Origin: an uncultured euryarchaeote
GTDB taxonomy: Archaea; Thermoplasmatota; Poseidoniia; Poseidoniales; Poseidoniaceae
Direction: 5' to 3'
Assembly (NCBI GenBank): GCA_937897005.1
Contig: CALCOQ010000341.1
Coordinates: forward strand, 1-10,183
Length of the DNA: 10,183 nucleotides
Under the pieces are notes generated by a model. That model had not been told where the DNA came from. It made no database searches and saw only the letters and a program-made list of their open reading frames with translations. Shown piece after piece: positions 6,269-10,183 of the stretch (within the stretch, counting starts at the first letter, position 1; each line of letters starts with the position of its first letter). The translations under genes were made by a program, and so were the position numbers.

Positions 6269-7447
6269 ATGAGACAGCGCATGTGTCGAGACGTGGGCCG
6301 GCGCAGCAAGGGCAAGAAGGAGAAGCCTCCTGATATTGAAGACCCAGATGAAGATGCTGTACTGGAGGGCTTTGATGAAGAATCTGGGGGGGATGTTCCC
6401 GAGGGTGAAACATCTGTAGATGAACCACCACAAAACGAAATGAATGACGATGAACGTGCCGAGAAAATGAAGGCGGCAGCCAAGATGGTTGTCAAGACCT
6501 GCATGGATATCCGAAGGGGAGAGAATGTTCTGGTGGTCTGCGACCCTTCTACCTCTGAAATTGGGCAGGCCCTTCACGAAGCAGCCTCAAAAATCTCTGA
6601 TCGTACCCTACTCATCATCATGCCAAAGGGTAGACACCACGGTGAAGAACCGCCCCGCCCAGTTGCCAATCTGATGCGACAACAACAGGTGGTGATGGCT
6701 CCAACAAAATTCAGTCTGACCCATACCAAAGCAAGAATACAAGCCAGCAAGGATGGGGCTCGAATCGCAACAATGCCCGGAATGACCATCAAATTATTCA
6801 CAGAAGGAGGGATGGCTGCCGATTTTAGCAAGATCAGGGATTTGATCTCCGAACTAGGTGGAATGTTACGCCGTAAACGAGAAGTGCATATCACCAGCGA
6901 ATCGGGAACTGATGTCAGTTTCGAAGTTGATTGGAAGAAATGGAACAAAGAGGACTCCGGAATCTGCAATCGTCCTCAGATGGTCACTAACCTACCCGCT
7001 GGAAAGGTATTCACCAATCCCAAAAGTGGAACTATGAATGGAACCATTGTTGTCGATGGTTCATGTGATGCTGATATCTTGACAGAACCTCTGACATTGA
7101 CGATAGAAGAAGGAATTGTAGTGGATGTCAAGGGAGGTTCTGCAGCTGCAAACATCAGGCAATCCTTCGGAGAAGTTGCAAAGAAGTTGAGAACTCGTGA
7201 ACAAGACCTGTTGTGGACCGTTGCAGAAGCAGGGTTCGGAGTCAATCCAAATGCACGCCTTCTTGGTAACCTCCTAGAGGACGAAAAGGTTCTCGGCACC
7301 TTCTACTTCTCGATTGGAGATAGTGCATCTCTTCCTTCGCCAGCGACTGGAAAGAGAGTCACTGGGGTGCTCAAGGCTCCAACAATGAAGATTGGTAGTG
7401 AGATACTCATCGACAATGGCCGATTCATGATGGACAATGAGGGATGA
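6269..7447 (+). CDS. M29 aminopeptidase / NicX-like fold protein lacking the usual metal ligands
   Basis: This is a 392-residue protein. Residues 1-57 are charged and disordered (basic 10-19, then very acidic 22-57). The folded part starts near Met58 with a helix and RRGENVLVVCDP (82-93). Family signs are NLPAGKVFTNPKSG (241-254), VAEAGFGVNPNARLLGNLLEDEKVLGT (318-344) and LKAPTMKIGSEILIDNG (368-384), as in COG2309 (aminopeptidase T and 2,5-dihydroxypyridine dioxygenase types). Compared with the family as I remember it, Lys246 stands for Glu in the PTGEVF segment, Tyr346 for His in GTxHIAxG, and Arg363 and Thr365 for His and Asp in the IHxDxVL segment; Glu320 is kept. It may therefore be a non-enzymatic or re-purposed member. 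The ATG at 6269 is a provisional start; the ATG at 6440 (Met58) is the main alternative, and neither has a good Shine-Dalgarno. The gene converges on the zinc-ribbon gene with a 7-nt gap. Confidence 0.8.
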   Translation: MRQRMCRDVGRRSKGKKEKPPDIEDPDEDAVLEGFDEESGGDVPEGETSVDEPPQNEMNDDERAEKMKAAAKMVVKTCMDIRRGENVLVVCDPSTSEIGQALHEAASKISDRTLLIIMPKGRHHGEEPPRPVANLMRQQQVVMAPTKFSLTHTKARIQASKDGARIATMPGMTIKLFTEGGMAADFSKIRDLISELGGMLRRKREVHITSESGTDVSFEVDWKKWNKEDSGICNRPQMVTNLPAGKVFTNPKSGTMNGTIVVDGSCDADILTEPLTLTIEEGIVVDVKGGSAAANIRQSFGEVAKKLRTREQDLLWTVAEAGFGVNPNARLLGNLLEDEKVLGTFYFSIGDSASLPSPATGKRVTGVLKAPTMKIGSEILIDNGRFMMDNEG

Positions 7448-7454
7448 TGCCTAT

Positions 7455-9203
7455 TCAGGCTCTACCCATGCCACACACAGGGCAATGATTCCAGGTTGGA
7501 TCAAGCCCGATTCCACATCCCTGACAATGGACTCCACTTCTGATGGTTGGCTGATAGGCCTGAGCGGCCTGTTGAGCGACTTGCTGGGCTGCAATCTCCT
7601 GGTGCTGAGCGGCCTGCTGAGCGGCGACCGCCTGTTGTTGAGATGCTGCCTGTTGAGCCGCGGCTTGTTGGGCTGCAAGGGCTTGATGTTGAGCCGCCTG
7701 TTGAGCTGCTAACGCCTGCTGTTGTGCGACAGCCTGTTGGGCCGCCAGAACATCCTGTCCTTGTTGAATTCCATCTGGTGATACTGGAGATCTGATGGGC
7801 GCTGCTCTGACCGGGCGTGGAAGGCCGTCATCAGAAACAACAGGAGGGGAGGCAGTCTCTGTCGCTGGTTCTTGAACCGCTTCAGAAACAGGAGATTGCG
7901 ATACTTCTTGAATTGGAGATTCCGAGGCCATCTCACTCACCTCTGGTTGAGATTCAACCAATCCTTGAATCGGTGTCTGCTCCAATGGTGATGGCGCGGA
8001 CTCTACTGGCGAAGGTGCAGACTGTTCCTGCACCTGCTCCTGCTCCTTGGCAACAAAGGTATGACCACTGGTGGTGATGCTCTGTAACATGTTTTCCATG
8101 GAAACGTCTGCAAATGACCCAGGTTCGTTTTCATTGGCGATATTCGAAGGAACATGTGGCCCGGAACCGAAGCCTCCAGAAATTGGTTCGGGAATTGCAA
8201 TGGTTTCCTCGATAGGAAGACCGGGTGATGTTGATAGCGGAACAGAACCTACAGCCGGAGTCGAAAGGCCGAAAGCACCACTGAAAGCGTCTTTCTCCTT
8301 TTCAATGTCCTTTTTCTCATCGATGGCGACTGGCATGGATTGAGGAGGCAATGGAACTGGAACCTCGGAGGTGGATGGCTGCGTTGTCAGTGGTTTGAGA
8401 ACTTTGAGTGGAGCAGGCGGGTTCGCTGCACCGGGCAAGGGAACAGGGTCTTTTACAGGAGGCTGGGCTGATGCCTGCACAGAAGGTTGTGAAACTGCTA
8501 GAGACTGGACTGGTGTAGGTTGGACAGATGGCTGCTGGACAGGTGTCGGCTGCTGGACAGCAGGTGCGGACGACTTGTACTCCAATGCTTCGGAGATGGT
8601 CATCGTAGAAGCCTCTGCCAATCCCGGAATCGGAGCGACTTCTCCTCCGTTCTGGAAGGAATGGAGCACTGCAGATAAACTGCTGGACATTAATTTCAAC
8701 TCTTGCAGATGTGTTCCTGGATCTGAGAATCTTGTTGCCAAACCGCCAATATATTTCTTTGCAGCATCGGAACCACCATGCTGGAATGCAACGGACAGAA
8801 ACTTGAGCAAAGCCATGGAATCCGTCAATTCCAACAAGGTTGTCGAATCTTCAGCGTTCAACCCTGGGTCTGGACCTCCTGGTTCTCCTTCACTGTCTTC
8901 CATACCGAGATATCTGAACAATGGGTCAGACAATCGCATCATCCCTAGGTGCCCTGCGACCAGATAGTAGATCTCACCTCCCTCACAATTCATTCGTTGG
9001 CTAGCGGTCTCGAAATCGAAATCTCCCTTGGCTAGATGCAGGTCTGCGGTCATCTCCAGAAACAAGCAAAGAGCCTCGGTTGGTTCCATCTCCAATAGAG
9101 TATGCAATGATGCACTCGATTCAACAATTCCAAAATATGCTGCTGCCTCATCAACCTCAATTCCCTCGGGTAAGGAAGCACCGGAAAGTTCTGAACTACT
9201 CAT
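7455..9203 (-). CDS. Large disordered protein with N-terminal globular domain, Gln/Ala repeat and C-terminal zinc ribbon
   Basis: This 582-residue protein is not a recognised family. Residues 1 to about 205 look globular and mostly helical. About 205-290 is a Pro/Gln/Val/Ser linker with repeated PTPVQ and PSVQ. About 290-480 is further Pro/Ser/Glu-rich disorder with short conserved-looking islands such as DAFSGAFGLSTP and FADVSMENMLQSITT. Residues 480-550 are almost pure Gln and Ala and hold a 28-residue tandem repeat. The end is CQGCGIGLDPTWNHCPVCG, a CxxC-x10-CxxC zinc ribbon (Cys560, 563, 574, 577). There is no signal peptide or membrane helix, so it should be cytoplasmic. The start is the ATG at 9203, 7 nt after a GGAGGT; a TTG one codon earlier has only 4 nt of spacing. 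It lies 78 nt after the TSP3 membrane protein gene on the same strand. A scaffold or nucleic-acid/protein adaptor role is inference only. Confidence 0.85.
   Translation of the reverse strand: MSSSELSGASLPEGIEVDEAAAYFGIVESSASLHTLLEMEPTEALCLFLEMTADLHLAKGDFDFETASQRMNCEGGEIYYLVAGHLGMMRLSDPLFRYLGMEDSEGEPGGPDPGLNAEDSTTLLELTDSMALLKFLSVAFQHGGSDAAKKYIGGLATRFSDPGTHLQELKLMSSSLSAVLHSFQNGGEVAPIPGLAEASTMTISEALEYKSSAPAVQQPTPVQQPSVQPTPVQSLAVSQPSVQASAQPPVKDPVPLPGAANPPAPLKVLKPLTTQPSTSEVPVPLPPQSMPVAIDEKKDIEKEKDAFSGAFGLSTPAVGSVPLSTSPGLPIEETIAIPEPISGGFGSGPHVPSNIANENEPGSFADVSMENMLQSITTSGHTFVAKEQEQVQEQSAPSPVESAPSPLEQTPIQGLVESQPEVSEMASESPIQEVSQSPVSEAVQEPATETASPPVVSDDGLPRPVRAAPIRSPVSPDGIQQGQDVLAAQQAVAQQQALAAQQAAQHQALAAQQAAAQQAASQQQAVAAQQAAQHQEIAAQQVAQQAAQAYQPTIRSGVHCQGCGIGLDPTWNHCPVCGMGRA
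7569..7736 (-). repeat. 84-bp imperfect tandem duplication in the Gln/Ala segment
   Basis: Two adjacent 84-bp units (7653-7736 and 7569-7652) encode 28-residue copies that share AAQQAAQHQ and the pattern QAxxQQQAxAAQQAAQHQ. The DNA copies have diverged at many positions while the Gln/Ala pattern is kept, so the duplication is not recent and the composition seems to be under selection. Confidence 0.75.
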
Positions 9204-9210
9204 CAATGTG

Positions 9211-9216
9211 ACCTCC
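9211..9216 (-). promoter_or_regulatory. Strong Shine-Dalgarno site of the zinc-ribbon protein gene
   Basis: GGAGGT (within GGGAGGTCA) lies 7 nt before the ATG at 9203 and 4 nt before the in-frame TTG at 9206. The spacing decides in favour of the ATG. It is the best ribosome binding site in the window. Confidence 0.75.
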
Positions 9217-9223
9217 CGATTGA

Positions 9224-9240
9224 ATGGCGGCTATCGCCAT
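9224..9240 (-). promoter_or_regulatory. Small hairpin just upstream of the Shine-Dalgarno site
   Basis: ATGGCG and CGCCAT form a 6-bp stem with a 5-nt loop in the 78-nt gap between the two leftward genes. On the transcript it ends 7 nt before GGAGGT. It could tune translation or processing between the two genes, or be chance. Confidence 0.35.
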
Positions 9241-9281
9241 CTTCATTTGAGAATGTTCCCTGCATCGTTTCCAGAACATCC

Positions 9282-10183
9282 TTACCACGCCCTGGCCTCA
9301 TCAAAAATCGCTCGCGACTGACCAGCACTCCAACCACTACCCTGTAAGCCCATCATGATACTGCGCTCATCCTTGCCGAATTGTATCTCATCCCAAGCCC
9401 ATGCAACTGAATCCTGACGCGCTCCTTCGTCCTCGAAATTGAATAGTGGACCTTCATCTTCAGGTTGCCAATTCTGCTGACGTGCCTCTGCTTGTTCAAC
9501 AGCAGCAACCTCTTCAGCAGTAGGCAGCTTCTTCTTGACTGATTTCTTCTTGGGTTGCTCAGGTTTACTCTGAGGAGGTGGACCTCTATGTGGAGCAGCA
9601 GGTGCAGCGCCTCCGAATCCATATCCACCAGAACCAGGAGGAGGGCCTCCATATCCACCGCCTGCATAAGGATCGATTCCTCTGGCCTGTGGCGGCGGAC
9701 CACCTGGTCCAGACCTTGGAGGTTGTACTGGTCCAGTCTTCGGGCCATCTGAGGCAGAAGGTGGAGTAGAACGACGCCGGTCCAGTTGTGTGAATACTTC
9801 GTCCTCATCATCGTCATCGTCGAACCAATCGTCATCTTCGTCTTCATCATCAAAGTCGAAATTCTCGCCTCGTCGGAATATTGACACTATAATGATAATC
9901 AGAACCAAGGCCCCTAAACCGGCCCCTGAATATATCAAGATGTCCTTGGTTCCAGAGGCAGTGGATTCGGCCTCGGTTGAATCAGTGTTCAACTCACAAC
10001 CGGTGATATCTACCTGTGCTCCTGGATTAGTGTTTGGACATGCATCATTCAAATCTACAACACCATCGCCGTCACTATCATTCTCAATTGGAGCGCAACC
10101 ATTGGATAGGACGGCAGACCTCCATTCAGGAGGGGTGTTAACACATTGATCGCCATTCAAGCCGCTGGAATTGTGGCCATATC
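9282..10183 (-). CDS. Membrane-anchored TSP3-repeat surface protein with long acidic and Pro/Gly-rich tail (5' end outside window)
   Basis: The frame is open to the right edge, so the gene start lies beyond the window; 299 complete codons are visible (numbered here from the Tyr codon at 10181). The visible part starts in cysteine-bearing repeats: GDQCVNTP (10-17), then NDSDGDGVVDLNDACPNTNPG (34-54), a thrombospondin type 3 calcium-binding repeat with DxDGDGxxD, and VDITGCE (57-63). A Ser/Thr/Glu stalk precedes one membrane helix (about 79-102, ILIYSGAGLGALVLIIIIVSI) with RR after it, placing the repeats outside. Inside come an almost pure Asp/Glu stretch (about 107-128), a Pro/Gly-rich segment (about 139-200), a Lys patch (KKKSVKKK, 211-218) and a C-terminal part with Trp and helix, including DERSIMMGLQGSGWSAGQSR (271-290). 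The inside tail is unusual for a surface protein and suggests a cytoplasmic partner (inference). A TTG at 10160 is not a real start. Confidence 0.85.
   Translation of the reverse strand, partial: YGHNSSGLNGDQCVNTPPEWRSAVLSNGCAPIENDSDGDGVVDLNDACPNTNPGAQVDITGCELNTDSTEAESTASGTKDILIYSGAGLGALVLIIIIVSIFRRGENFDFDDEDEDDDWFDDDDDEDEVFTQLDRRRSTPPSASDGPKTGPVQPPRSGPGGPPPQARGIDPYAGGGYGGPPPGSGGYGFGGAAPAAPHRGPPPQSKPEQPKKKSVKKKLPTAEEVAAVEQAEARQQNWQPEDEGPLFNFEDEGARQDSVAWAWDEIQFGKDERSIMMGLQGSGWSAGQSRAIFDEARAW

Noticed and set aside
7437..7712. Rightward open frame rich in Leu, Ser and Gly opposite the Gln/Ala repeat
   Set aside because: It is the mirror of the low-complexity Gln/Ala coding region. Such repeats keep the opposite strand open by composition. 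It has no ribosome binding site and overlaps the end of the M29/NicX-like gene.
8371..8967. 198-codon rightward open frame with many Gly, Trp and Cys
   Set aside because: It is antisense to the Pro/Gln-rich linker of the zinc-ribbon protein. Its residue make-up is what the reverse complement of Pro/Gln/Ser codons gives.
9353..9853. Met/Leu/Arg-rich leftward frame inside the TSP3 protein gene
   Set aside because: It is a frame-shifted reading of the acidic and Pro/Gly-rich tail; the runs of Met and Thr come from the GAT/GAC repeats.
9790..9860. TCATCATC-like runs that at first look like a simple-repeat locus or CRISPR-like array
   Set aside because: They are Asp/Glu codons of the acidic tail on the minus strand. 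There is no fixed repeat unit with unique spacers.
10158..10160. TTG as start of the TSP3 protein
   Set aside because: The frame stays open to the window edge and the residues before it continue the repeat-like sequence, so the TTG is an internal Leu codon.

Overview
The window most likely comes from an uncultured marine archaeon of the Marine Group II type (Poseidoniales, Thermoplasmatota). This is an inference. It rests on the mix of short intergenic gaps, Shine-Dalgarno sites before only some genes, very acidic low-complexity tails, and a surface protein with thrombospondin type 3 (TSP3) calcium-binding repeats, one membrane anchor and a long Pro/Gly-rich cytoplasmic tail. No rRNA, tRNA, CRISPR array, transposase or phage gene was found. 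Two metabolic genes (mogA and the dihydroorotase gene) look strikingly bacterial, so transfer from bacteria into the lineage, or a wrong host assignment, should be kept in mind.

Layout. Bases 51-2770 hold a leftward two-gene unit: a 714-residue multi-membrane-segment protein, then 2 nt later mogA, which makes adenylated molybdopterin for molybdenum cofactor synthesis. A 110-bp divergent spacer with an inverted repeat separates this unit from a rightward dihydroorotase gene (2881-4266, pyrimidine synthesis, TTG start). Then comes a small two-helix membrane protein with an Asp/Gly tail (4378-4698), preceded by a plausible TATA box and Shine-Dalgarno site. It converges with 2 nt to spare on a leftward M32 zinc carboxypeptidase (4701-6233). 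Only 35 bp upstream, a rightward gene (6269-7447) encodes a protein of the M29 aminopeptidase / NicX-like fold family whose metal-binding residues appear to be lost. It converges, 7 nt apart, on a leftward gene (7455-9203) for a large disordered protein with an N-terminal globular domain, Pro/Gln/Ser-rich linkers, a Gln/Ala tandem repeat and a C-terminal four-cysteine zinc ribbon. Upstream on the same strand, and cut by the right window edge, lies the TSP3 surface protein (9282-10183).

How the genes fit together. Most are unrelated housekeeping or peptide-turnover functions in a compact genome. The strongest candidates for undescribed biology are the 714-residue membrane protein coupled to mogA, the apparently metal-free M29/NicX-like protein, and the tandem pair of the disordered zinc-ribbon protein and the TSP3 membrane protein. 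I see no defence system or mobile element. The window is largely ordinary core genome with several uncharacterised proteins.
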